Source of the DNA: Lagopus muta
Taxonomy: Eukaryota > Chordata > Aves > Galliformes > Phasianidae
DNA: 64,000 nucleotides
Direction of reading: 5' to 3'
Assembly (NCBI RefSeq): GCF_023343835.1
Contig: NC_064444.1
Span: 14,056,719-14,120,718 of the forward strand
The position numbers and the translations under genes are program-made. Under the pieces are notes generated by a model that saw nothing but the letters and a program-made list of their open reading frames with translations, searched no databases and had not been told where the DNA came from. Below, one piece after another: positions 53,296-64,000 of the stretch. Within the stretch, counting starts at the first letter, position 1, and every line of letters begins with the position of its first letter.

Positions 53296-54667
53296 AGGTA
53301 AGATATATCTATTATCCAGCACAATATTAGAGAAGTTTCCTCTTCAGAATCTTTTTTAAAAAGTCAGTTTATCTCAGTTTGAGGTCTCTGAATACAAACG
53401 GGAAAAATACACCAATTGTGTTATCAATATTCTCCCATTCTACAAAGTTATACGTGCATAAGGGACATAAATAATCGCTATGAATGTGCACTGGATCACA
53501 GACTGCTCAAAATTGTGGTTATTAAAAATATATACATTAAAAAAATGTCCTTTTTTTATAAAAATAGCTAACAATATTGAAATTGGAGTATTTTGTGTAA
53601 TTATATATCAATATAAGCTAATAAACTATTAATAGAGGCAGTGAGAAATCGGAATATTTTGATCACAAGTACATAAACTGCTCAAGGAATCAATTTCTAC
53701 TAGAAATATGAAAAATATGAAATGTTCCCCCAAATGTTTTCGGTTACGCAACTGAAAAGGGACCGGTTTAATCTGAATAAGTGTAATGTATACCTTCATT
53801 ATTTCATGTGCCCTAATTTCAGAGAAGTATGGGATACTTCCAATTATGTTAGCTTCCTCTGTGAAGGAGTTTAGACAATTACCATAATTATGTTGCTCGT
53901 ATAATGTAAGTGACAATCAATGATCTTTCCAGTTTTCTCCCAGATGACTATTAGTTATAGAAGATGGGAACCACAGAACTGTAAATATGCCCTAATTTCA
54001 GTTTATGATCCTCGGGTTTGCATTTAAGGATCTTTTCTGTTTCTGCCTCATGTAATCACATTAACTCCCATCACCAAATAGGGAGACACACTGACAGACT
54101 TACAAACAACTGTCTCCTGTTTTCAGAGTTACTTCAGCATGAATAATATACAAAACATGATCAAATTGCCTTAGGAAATGGTTTTTAAAGGAATAAATAG
54201 GAAACTTCCTATTGGGCCACAAAAGAACTTGTTCAATGTGAAGGAAAGCATTTCTGTATGTTTTAAATGGATTGTGTTTTTCAGTTGTAGAAGGGATGCC
54301 TCTGGTTTCTGAGCGGGTTGGAATTTGACAGTAGAGAGGGAACTCCACATAAGCATCAATGAAGGACTACAGCAGCAACAGATTTTATACAGAATTTAAC
54401 TTACACAGCAGAAGTAGCAAGCATCCTGGTTTTAAGTGGAAAAAGACCACCTTCAAAGAAGAGCTCTTAGGGCAACAAGTTTTATCCCATGACATATATT
54501 ATACTTACTATTAGCCATAGTCAAAGGCAACAATACAACCTCTAGTAATATGGAGAAAAATGACCTTTTCCTCTCAAACTTGATTTGTACATATCTGAGT
54601 TCAAACAAGTTTCACTTCAAGAAAAAAGCCCTTTAGAAATTTTAATTAAAATTCACATTCTTAAGTG

Positions 54668-54703
54668 TTTCCTTAAGGGTTTTCTTAAGGGTTTCCTTGA
54701 TAG
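54668..54703 (+). repeat. 12-bp tandem repeat, about 2.7 units
   Basis: Units tttccttaaggg and ttttcttaaggg are followed by a partial tttccttga. Each unit contains the palindrome cttaag. Read in the plus frame it gives a repeated FLKG, but the surrounding frame has no other coding sign. Confidence 0.8.
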
Positions 54704-55289
54704 TGATGTTTTATTATTGATAACTCCAACCGTGCAAAATGCCTCAATCCATTCTGGCATTCCCTAAGCAACTGCACATTGAGAGGGAGAGTCCCTAACT
54801 ACTAAACACAAACAAAACTTGTCCTCTCCCATCTGTCTTCCTTGTAGGCTCAGGCACAAAGGCTACATGGAATAACGGTTGCAGACAGTGACCAATACTT
54901 CAGGATTCAAATGAAACATTTGCCCAGGAAGCATTGATACACAACAGATTAGCGGAATAAATTACCCGTCTTCAATCATTAACTGCCCTCTTCATATTTA
55001 CCTGGAAAAGATACCACGAATGCTACACCATGAAGTCTACACTGAAAGTTTCTTCAGGCACCCATTACACAACCCCTGCACATTCTGTAAAATAAATAAT
55101 GATTTAAGAGCAACTCCCAGCTACATAAGTCTCTGTTCAGAAAATTCGGCAGGTATTATAATGCTAGTTGCATAAATACAATTTCTTAAATAAGTAGAAA
55201 ATTTGGGTTGTATATAAATGTCCGCAATGGGCTTCATTGCTTGCTTTTATATTTCAAGAATAATCAATGTTATACTACTGTCATTAATA

Positions 55290-55610
55290 AAAAAATGAGT
55301 CAATAGGCACAAACTTTTAATATAAACCTAATTATGAGCATCTCTTTGCATGAAACTAAAGATATTGAAAATGTTGACATTGGTGATATGCCCTTGGACC
55401 AAAAGCCAAGCATTAGTCAATAATCTATTATGATTTTCATTTTGCAGAAGTAATGCCATTATTTCAAAAGGTCTCAAAAATCAATTTAGCATTTAGTGTA
55501 TCTGTGTAATAATGACATCCTAATTAAAAATCCCAATCTGAATAGCACAAAGGATAATGTTTAATCTCTAATCAATGAGCACTGAGAGAAGTTATAGGAG
55601 CAATACGCTT
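55290..55610. promoter_or_regulatory. Possible conserved developmental regulatory element
   Basis: A repeat-free stretch unusually dense in homeodomain-type TAAT cores (cctaattatgagc, catcctaattaaaaatc, taatgacatc). It also has an octamer-like tttgcatga and an acaaagg string resembling a SOX/TCF site. The cluster covers about 320 bp and contains no open frame of note. This is the typical look of conserved non-coding enhancers, but AT-rich DNA yields TAAT cores often by chance, so the call is an inference. Confidence 0.2.
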
Positions 55611-57524
55611 TTTAAACAAAGTTTACTGGTTTTTTTTCACACATTACATGTTACTTCATATTTGTTGACAGCCACTCTTAAAGTCTGAAGAGATATGCAT
55701 GCAGACATTCTCCAGCTACACTCAGCAACTATGATTACAAATTATTGAAATAAAAATAATGAAGAAAGTAATCCATAATAGCCAATGTGATCAAGTTGCA
55801 ATTGGTGTATACAGAACGTGACTGAATTTTTTTTATCATGCTAAAGATCTTCAAGCTGACAGGCCATCTCAAAGTGAACGTGATTATTCAGACACGTTAA
55901 CAGCTCATTCAGACTATTTACAGAGTTAAATCTACATGAGATTTTTTTCCCCTTTTATTAGTAAGAATGGCGTTACATGTGAGAATTATTTCTCATTTTC
56001 TTTTTTTCTTTTTTAACAATCTGTTCATTTTTCAGTTATTCATATTAATTTGAGATGGCAGATCCTGAGTAGCTACCAAAACACACACACACTAAAATTC
56101 TGCTTTCCTTACAGCATAAAACATCTTATGTGGCAATGAATGCATTTCCTTGCAAGTGTTCATCAGTGCTCTGGATAGCTATTCAATTACCTGCATGTCA
56201 AATGATTATCTGAGAGCTCAATTTCATCCCCATTACCCTTCCTCCACCTCATACCTCATATTTAAAATGCTACTGGAGTGTTAACACATCTTTGAACCTG
56301 CTATTTCTTTGGTTAATTTCCCATTAAGAGGTGCTGGAGTAACAGATGCCATAATTATTCAATTATTATGCATATTTCACATTTACTGTTTCAAGGCTTT
56401 GTATAGGATGGGCCCATTGGATGTCAACTTCAGGAGCAGTGCAGATTTACACCACTACAGACTTCATGTGCAAATAAAAAAAAAAATCTAACACATGAGA
56501 CCATTGCAAACATCTGCAAACAGGGGAAGTTTAGGGACACATTTTACATTCTATTGCTTTCTGTTACTTTGTAGATGTGCGTTGTTCAGACTCAAACGTT
56601 ATAATTCTTCCCCCAACCCCCAAGTTAAAAAGAATCCCAAGGCTTTCAATGCGGTATGTTTTGAACATTACATTCAAACTTAGTGAGTTGCTTAAAGGCT
56701 GAAAGCACCATCCACACAAGGTGAAAGATCACTCTGAATAACCTCTCCAGGGAATCTAAGCGTCAAAAAAATCCTTCCTAACAGTTTTATGTGCTATTAC
56801 AACAGATCTGTGCCACTACACACACTATGATAGTAACACTGTTAGTGAGGGTTCACAGAACCCTACAGCTGACAGTAAAGACTTCCATGTTATTCCCTGT
56901 AAGTGATGATAATCAAATACTATAGCACAACTCACAAGGATTTCCTGGAACATACACATGCAGATGAGAGAAGAAAGAATGGCATCCAGCTGGAATAAGA
57001 CAGGAAAGTTGTGATAGAGTTTATGACACAGCTCCACAAACTTTGAGAAAAAACAAAAAACATGCTAGGTATAACATGCTGTATATCTATGTAGTAACCT
57101 TTTAAAACAAAAACTAGCAAGCAAAAAAAGTGTCTCAGTTTGTAACAATGCATATGTTTTAAATTCAACATAGCACTGATGTACATATTTATTTTTCAGC
57201 TTTAAATGTATAACATCTCTGACCCTAACATCAATGTCACTCCTCCTTAGTATGCTAAATGATCAGAAGTCATTTGCAGTATAAAACAGGAATTAGAGAT
57301 TTGCTACAGAAAAAGCAAGCAATGTTAGTACCTACACTGCAGATCCACAAGGATGCCAACCAGACTGAAGGATCCTAGCCTACAAAGCATCTTCTCGCTC
57401 CTCCTTCCTTCCCCTCTACTAGTCTGGGACACTGAACCTGTTCTCAGTACGTACATACATAGGAATAGCCTTGTTATTTTCTAAAGTACCCATTAACATG
57501 CTGGCATAACAGAGAGTGAGCACC

Positions 57525-57548
57525 AGAAATACTATCGTTAGTATTTCT
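57525..57548. repeat. Perfect inverted repeat (10-bp arms, 4-nt loop)
   Basis: Arms agaaatacta and tagtatttct are exact reverse complements around the loop tcgt. Pairing stops at the next base on each side. Too short for a microRNA precursor; possibly chance or a small structural element. Confidence 0.8.
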
Positions 57549-59416
57549 AAAATACTAAAAAAAACTAAATAATAGTGAATACAGAAGAATTATTTTTATA
57601 TGCTGTTCCCTTAGGTTGTAGTACAGTATAATCTACACATATGTACTTTTATACATAACATATCTGTAGCCAAAATGTGAGACTGGGTATAAGAAAATTA
57701 AATAGAATAAGAACTACCACATGCTCCACAATTCAAGGAAACACCAAGTAGCAGCAATGGGAAATAAGCAGAACACTTTATTATTCCAAATATTAAACCA
57801 AACTATCTGCCAGACCTCCCTTATTTGTTACAATTTTTCCATATTTAGGTAAATTCATGTATTTATGTACCCTGCAGTGGTAATAGGACCCTTCTCTAGC
57901 TCTTCTGCAGCAGAAGCTGTTGGTACAAATAGCCTCTATGTGGAGAAAAAAGCCAGCTTGGCCAAGCTTACATACATTGATTTTATACTGGCATCCTGAC
58001 TGTGTCTAACAGCTGCTCCTAAATGTAATGAAACTCTGCTGGATTTATTCAGTTAAACAACTTTGCAGACTCTTTAAGCACATGCATTTCTTATAGGTTT
58101 TGCATCTGCTTTGATCAGAGAGCAACAGTTGCAATATATTTTAACTTTTGAAATTGACCCTTGAAACAAATATTGTTTGAAATTCTTAAATATTTGGGTA
58201 TGTAGACATTAAAAAGTTCCCTATTTTCTTCTTACTCAGTTTTAAATAATATAGATCACGCCCACAAATCTCTCATGACTTTCTCATACACATCCTTAAC
58301 AGAAGGTGTGAAATGAGCCCTGCTTAGAGCTTTTTCCACAATCACTTAAGCGCTCTATAGCTATACAGTCACTAAGATGTTCACATTTTCTACACCTAAA
58401 TAAGCCTAAATACTTCTGAGTGGTTAGAAGTTCCTTGAAGGCAGTGGCACTTACTGAAACTCAAGGCAGATTCTAAGTTGATCTTTTAAAACAGCAAGAT
58501 TAAAGTGCACTAACCTTTCTTTCTCATCATACACATACTCTGCAAGAGGTAAACTGTACTGGTCCAAAGACCAAGATGACTTAGATTCATCTTTGTACTG
58601 CGCAGAGCAGTGATCCAAATGTGATTTGGAGCATTAATACAGAGGTCAGCCTTTACTCCAGGTGAGCCTAGCCCACACTACTCACTTCCACAAAGCAATT
58701 CACAGGTGCTATTCAAAGGGCAATTTGTAGGACTCCTAAATTCTAAAAAACGATGTTATGTTACTCTTTATAATATTTATGTTCCTCTTTTTAAACGTTA
58801 CAGGTATCTTATAACTATTGGACATGCATGGTCAGGGACTTTTATGATAATTACATAAGGAAAAATAAGAGTAAGCACAGGATATTTGGGCTTATTTCAA
58901 ATCAGAAGAAATGTGTTATAAGCCTTTCATTGCTGTTTTTAAACATAATAAATTCAGTGTGAGCTTCATTTATGAGTTCTGGAGTGAGAAAACCATACTT
59001 TGAACAAATAAGAAAATAAAAGTTCTGAAAGAACTTCCTAAATTTCTGAAGTAGATCTTTAACTACCTCTCTCACAAGTAGATAACATTAAAGGAACATT
59101 TATACTCAGAGAAACACGAAACAGGATACATGGTCATAAGAAATCCTATCCATGCGCATGCACACCTACCTCATGCAGACTACACAGCAAATGAGCAAAG
59201 TCTGCGCCTTTACTCAGAAGAGTCTATGCTGCCAATCTTTATGAATGCACAGTGAAAGCACTATTATTCCTCAAATAAACACTAATATAGCAATGGCAGG
59301 TAACACAATGTAAAACTAATTGTACTGTATCTAATTAATAGTCTATTATCTCACATTAAAGAAGTGCCCCATGGTTTTTCATAAAGATTCAAAATTTTAT
59401 CTTACTCCATACAATA

Positions 59417-59592
59417 CTTGGCATGCAGGTTGTTCCTCATCAATGGCAAAATTACAGAACTGATGGCGGGGACTGTGTTGAAAAGAATAGTTGAAAATTT
59501 ACTCTATGAAAGTGTCACTGTGCTCTCTGTATCTGCTGTAGTTTCCATGGCAATAAATAGAAGGCATTACCTTGCAGTGACCTACATACACT
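59417..59592 (+). mobile_element. Mariner-like element, copy 4 (right end only)
   Basis: Only the right 176 bp of the same family remain. It includes the C-terminal transposase tail (frame GMQ...DGGDCVEK, with the usual stop codon lost), the shared tctgctgtagtttccatggc and aataaatagaaggcattacc blocks, and the right terminal sequence gtgacctacata. The helix-turn-helix part and left end are gone, so the copy is 5'-truncated or was cut by later rearrangement. Confidence 0.8.
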
Positions 59593-60699
59593 TTTCTTTA
59601 CTTTTTTTCCCCCCCCTCAAACCAAGTTGATTCTATTACTCATCTGCAGTGGAAATGTTTTTTTGAGTTCTGGCAGGAGGAACTATTTTTTCAAATTAGT
59701 ACAGAGCATGTACCTATGCACTGCATTCTAAAAAGTTATCACATAAAATTGTTTAATTGCACCAGAAATTTTGGAGCAGCTGGGAAACAGGAAGCAGGTG
59801 GCACAATCTTCACAAAGCATTTTGGCAAACCGTTGGTCATTTAAGAAAGAGGAATGACTTTGTATGTTGTAGCATAATCTTATAAAACATGAGCACCCCA
59901 AGGCACTTATCATTTGTATGTAAAATACTAAAATGAAGATTACTTCACGTTTACATTCTTATCTTTTCTATATATATATACATATTTGATTCCCTGTTCA
60001 CAATGTAATTCAACAGTCTGCTGTGGAGGGCCAGAAAAGAAAGAAAATCCACATGAAACACTGAACTAAAAATTTGCTCCAACTTTTAGTAGCAATTCCC
60101 ATGACGCTTAACTAAGTTTAACAATTCATAGTAGCAAGCAAGCTACAGATGCTTCTTGTCATGAGAATATTAAAAACAGAAGAAAAGATCATTCTTATAA
60201 GCAGACAGCCTGACAATGAATTGCGATGATTCAAAACTGGTTGTTTGAACATGAGGAACACATGGCTAATATACATCTACTCAAACAACTGGTTCTTCTA
60301 CAACTAATCAGAAAATCACCGATGGAGACAGAAAAACTTTTAAAATGCTCCCCTTGAGTTTTTAATTGAAGGTAACAAGCCCATCATACATTTTCAAGTG
60401 GTGAACGGCTAGCTGTCACTAACACAGCTAACACAGAAAGTGGCTGAATTAAAGTGATCGAAAAGTTTTTAAAATCTTACTCATTTTGGCAAGTTCACAA
60501 CTTTTTATTTTTCAACTACATCTTAACTTAGATCTCTTATCACTTGACAGCTTGTCTTCAACTTTAAGTGTTCACAAAACTTACACAAGAATATTCAGAC
60601 AAGCAATGTACGATATTGCTTTTAAACACTTTCGCAGGAACCAGAAAACACACTGTAACACAATGGAAAGCACAGCAATAGTGGCTTAGTAGCAAAGAA
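59593..60699. other. AT-rich unique DNA, no gene seen
   Basis: Holds a short (TA)n run at 59968-59980. Open frames are short and without motifs. Confidence 0.5.
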
Positions 60700-60960
60700 G
60701 TCCTAGGCTGCAGCAACTGAGGATACGCTCAAACGCAGCAGCCATAGAAACAAAGGGAAGAAGCTGCTTACCCTTGGAAGGCCTCAGGTAGGCAGAGATC
60801 TCCAGCATGACCCACTGGCCTCCACTGCCAACCCTTAAATGAGGTCTGGGAATGGCTCCACCCCTTCCAGTTACTCAGATCCATTGTGTGCACCTGAGCT
60901 CCCCTGGGTCGGCCCTGCCTTCCCACCAGGTGCTCAATCACTGGTTTGAGCTATGACCTA
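60700..60960. repeat. Unclassified GC-rich patch, possible old LTR or other repeat
   Basis: About 260 bp clearly richer in G+C than the rest of the window (blocks such as ggcctccactgccaaccctt and cctgggtcggccctgccttc). A cccttaaatgaggtctggg stretch has a TATA-like flavour, as seen in LTR promoters. No coding frame, target duplication or paired LTR was found. Family unknown. It could equally be a promoter or exon of an unannotated transcript. Confidence 0.25.
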
Positions 60961-63900
60961 TCATTTCTACTACACACACACATACTTTTGAGTGACAGTA
61001 GTATTCCCAATATAATATTTTCTTCCTTTGTTGTAAAGAGTGTTAAAACACAGTTCAGTGTAGCATAGGTGCATAGAGTAGCAATGCTTTGGGTGACAGC
61101 AGTAGAAATGCAACACTGAGTGAAATCTTGCCAGAGTGTTAAATACATGTAAATGTTGAAATAACAAGGCAACATCCTATTCCACCACTCTTACTAACGA
61201 GGTGAATTCTTTTGTGTATTGATTTTAATTAATTCACTTGTGGAAAAAAGTCTTATGTAGCATAATTAAGGGCAGCAGTATAGCCTTGGGTAAGGACCAG
61301 ACTTACTTTAAAGTATAATGTAATACACAAATTATCAGTATCATAAAATCTAATTTTACGTATACACATGAATGTACTAGGGGAATTTTTACTTTTAATT
61401 TCAGAGGACTACTAGAAAATTTGAAAGAATACACTGAGTATATGCACCAAGTCCTAATGCAAGATACCAAATTTCAACATAGGAAAAATGATTGGACCAC
61501 ATGACTAATAGGAGAATGGAATATAGTTCTAAACAAATTTGTAAAAGTGCTTACAGCTGAGAAGTTTATGAGACTGCCTGTAGCTGGGAGAAATTGTGAC
61601 GCACACAGTAGGAATTATATGCATTCAGTATAACATCAGACCTTCATTTCATTCATGCATTTAGTTGAATGTCTGATACAGTTATTCTTTGAATTTTCTA
61701 GCGTTTGCATGTATACATATTGTTTTAAGCTCTGTCATAGACTATGATATTTGTAGCAATTACTGAAAGGATCTATCACCAGAGATTAGTTCTGTACATT
61801 AGTGACTAAGCATTCCTAGAGTACACGCCACTGAAATTATATTTGTGCACTAACAAATTTTTTGCTTGCTAAATAAAAAATACCTTCATGTCATTCTCAC
61901 TTTTTTGTTCTCAAATGAATATTCGACAAGGCTCTAATCATTCAACTTTGTAGGTGTACTTCAAAAGCTTCCTTTAAGAATCTTACATTTGATTTCTGGG
62001 AAGTATTTTCTCGTTAACGTCTAACATATGTACCCTGTAGGCATGATTCACACAATCCTCTGGAATTCTAAGGAAATGATGATCAGTCACAGAAACGTGT
62101 AAAGATTCAAGAACACTGGCAATTTTCACTTCAAATGTTGTCAGCGAGTTACTATTATAAAAGTACTTTTCTCACCATATCACTAAAAAAAATTGTGTAT
62201 TGTGCAGCTATGAGAAAAGTTACACATTTAATGAACTCTATCACCTGAAGGTATATTTCCTCGAAGTTGATAACTGAATCTGTTAAATTTAGAGAAATGC
62301 TAATTATAGCTGATATAGTTGATGCTCAGAATGTCCTGAACAAAGTTTATATATTGATAAAGGAAGAAGAGTGGACAAAGGAACAGCCAGCCAATCAGCA
62401 GATAAAATATATGCCTCAATGTTCTTGATTCTAATGAATTGAATAATTAAGTGCTACAACAATAATCTTGATGTTGACAATACATTTTTGTTCAACAGCA
62501 TCCTTGGAAGTGTCAACAAACACACCTAATAGTAAGGCATAAATTTAAATGTTTGGTTTGTTTTTTAAATGTTGAAAACTATTCACTGAATTACTAAAGA
62601 GATGGTAAAAATTAAAAGTAATGAGCTCATTTCAATAAAATTTTATGAGGCTGGTTTCATGCTGACAAAACGGGTCCTGCAGGCAGTACCCCTCCACCTG
62701 CCTGCCAGAAAAGGAAAAATCATCTATTTCAAAATATTTTAAAATCTTTTAATGAGGTACTAAAATACAGCTTCAACTGTATAGGCAAAGTACAGGGATT
62801 CTGTGCGTCTTTGACGTTACCAACAGCAGCTGTTTACAATACAAGAGAATGGTTTTTTGATTAAATTAATATTTGTCAGTTGTAATTACCACATATGGTA
62901 AATTCTCTTGAAGGAGAATTAATAATAATCACAGTGAGTGATCTTACAATATCGACTGAATCCTCCCAAATCATTTTTAGCAAACTAGCATGTATGTATG
63001 TTAAAAGAGGGGGGGGGAAAAAGCACAACTGAACTAAAATGAAGAATTCCATTCACATGGGCTGAGTAAGAATAACAACTCACTTTGCTCATGATTGGGC
63101 AAAAGATATTCTTATTGTAACAGAGAAAAGCAGAAGTCTGAGCTGTCATACAAGATCATCACATTCATAAACATACAGTTACATGTAAAATACCCGATTC
63201 CCATACCAACTATTGTCTGAGAAACAAAATAAAGTAGTAAAATGGCCAAAATCATTTACATACAGTACGAAAGTGTCAATGCACACGTGCACTTTAGATA
63301 CATGCTTCTGGAAATACTCACCACTACAAAGCTAATTACTAATTCTTACTATTTTCCACAGTGCATGTATCTGTTTACATATCAGAATGACACAGGTTAT
63401 AAAATAAACGGCAGAATTCTGAATTAGACGATTGTTACAACTTTATCAACTTGAAATTGTTAATATGAAGCACTGGAAATTAAAAAAAAAGAATATTTTG
63501 AATTTATTCTAGGTTTAACTCATTTCATATATGTTGTATAAATTATTGTAGAAAAAGTGATCCAAATTTAGCAAACATAATTTGCATTCTATCAGGCAAG
63601 TTATAGCAGAAGGAAAAAATGACATGTATGTTTTAACAATATACTATAACATATAGCCAGTATAAAATAAGAACTAGATACCTTTAATAGCTGAAGTCTG
63701 CATGTGTTAGGAGTACCACTAAACAGCAATTAGCCTGTTCAAATAGACAGAAATAGAGAGGTCAACATGGACTTCCTGAAAATGACCACCACCATGGGGA
63801 TGAGATAACCTCTGTCCCCTGAACAATGTTCTTCAACTTCTGGCTTAGATTTTATTTTTTTTTAATTTTTTTTTTTTTTTTAATGTCATTGTGTATCAGA

Positions 63901-64000
63901 GACCAATTTAGACATAAGATTTTAAGACTGCTGATCACCAGACTGAAAAACTGGCTATAAATTGTTTCTTACTCCTCCATGCGATAAAGCAGGTGTTTGC
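60961..64000. other. AT-rich unique DNA, no gene seen
   Basis: About 3 kb with only short open frames. It includes a G9 run (63009-63017), a T-rich tract (about 63849-63882) and a small inverted repeat (aattctc/gagaatt) near 62904-62923. Nothing else recognised. Confidence 0.5.

Larger units (their letters stand above)
53188..59416. other. AT-rich unique DNA, no gene seen
   Basis: About 6.2 kb. It holds a short (AC)n run (53279-53295), the 12-mer tandem repeat at 54668-54691, the possible regulatory element at 55290-55610 and the hairpin at 57525-57548. The open frames have no recognisable domains. Confidence 0.5.

Overview
The window looks like AT-rich, non-coding nuclear DNA from a bird, most likely a galliform such as chicken. 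Two sets of repeats support this. There are five fragments of the CR1 LINE, the main avian retrotransposon family. There are also four decayed copies of one non-autonomous mariner family that resembles the Galluhop/Mariner1 elements of chicken. Very long A/T homopolymers, a (TA)n(CA)n microsatellite and the general lack of coding potential also fit a vertebrate gene desert or a very long intron. I see no bacterial, plasmid or phage signature.

No intact protein-coding gene could be supported. The longest open frame (200 codons, minus strand, 34577-35179) is the C-terminal part of a dead CR1 reverse-transcriptase ORF. The other open frames are short, lack a recognisable domain and are scattered as expected for AT-rich DNA. 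No tRNA, rRNA or known ncRNA gene was recognised.

Layout: 1-7.3 kb is unique AT-rich DNA with one CR1 tail at 0.76 kb. Mariner copy 1 lies at 7.3-7.9 kb and a CR1 3' piece at 10.4-10.6 kb. An exon-like segment with a 28-T tract, an AG acceptor and a consensus donor is at 15.1 kb. The 15-31 kb stretch is unique apart from a strong short hairpin at 19.7 kb and a weak exon-like segment at 22.5-22.7 kb. Mariner copy 2 is at 31.1-31.7 kb and the long CR1 at 34.3-35.1 kb. The 35-48 kb stretch is unique, with a perfect 24-bp tandem duplication at 40.5 kb and a possible conserved regulatory element at 42.9 kb. CR1, a microsatellite, a GC-rich patch and mariner copy 3 cluster at 48.1-49.2 kb. A plus-strand CR1 tail is at 53.0 kb, a second possible regulatory element at 55.3-55.6 kb, mariner copy 4 at 59.4 kb and an unclassified GC-rich patch at 60.7-60.95 kb. 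The rest is unique.

No genes work together here in any way I can see. The most notable feature is the mariner family. Its copies join an N-terminal helix-turn-helix segment directly to the C-terminal tail of the transposase, with the catalytic core missing, and all four lie in the same orientation.
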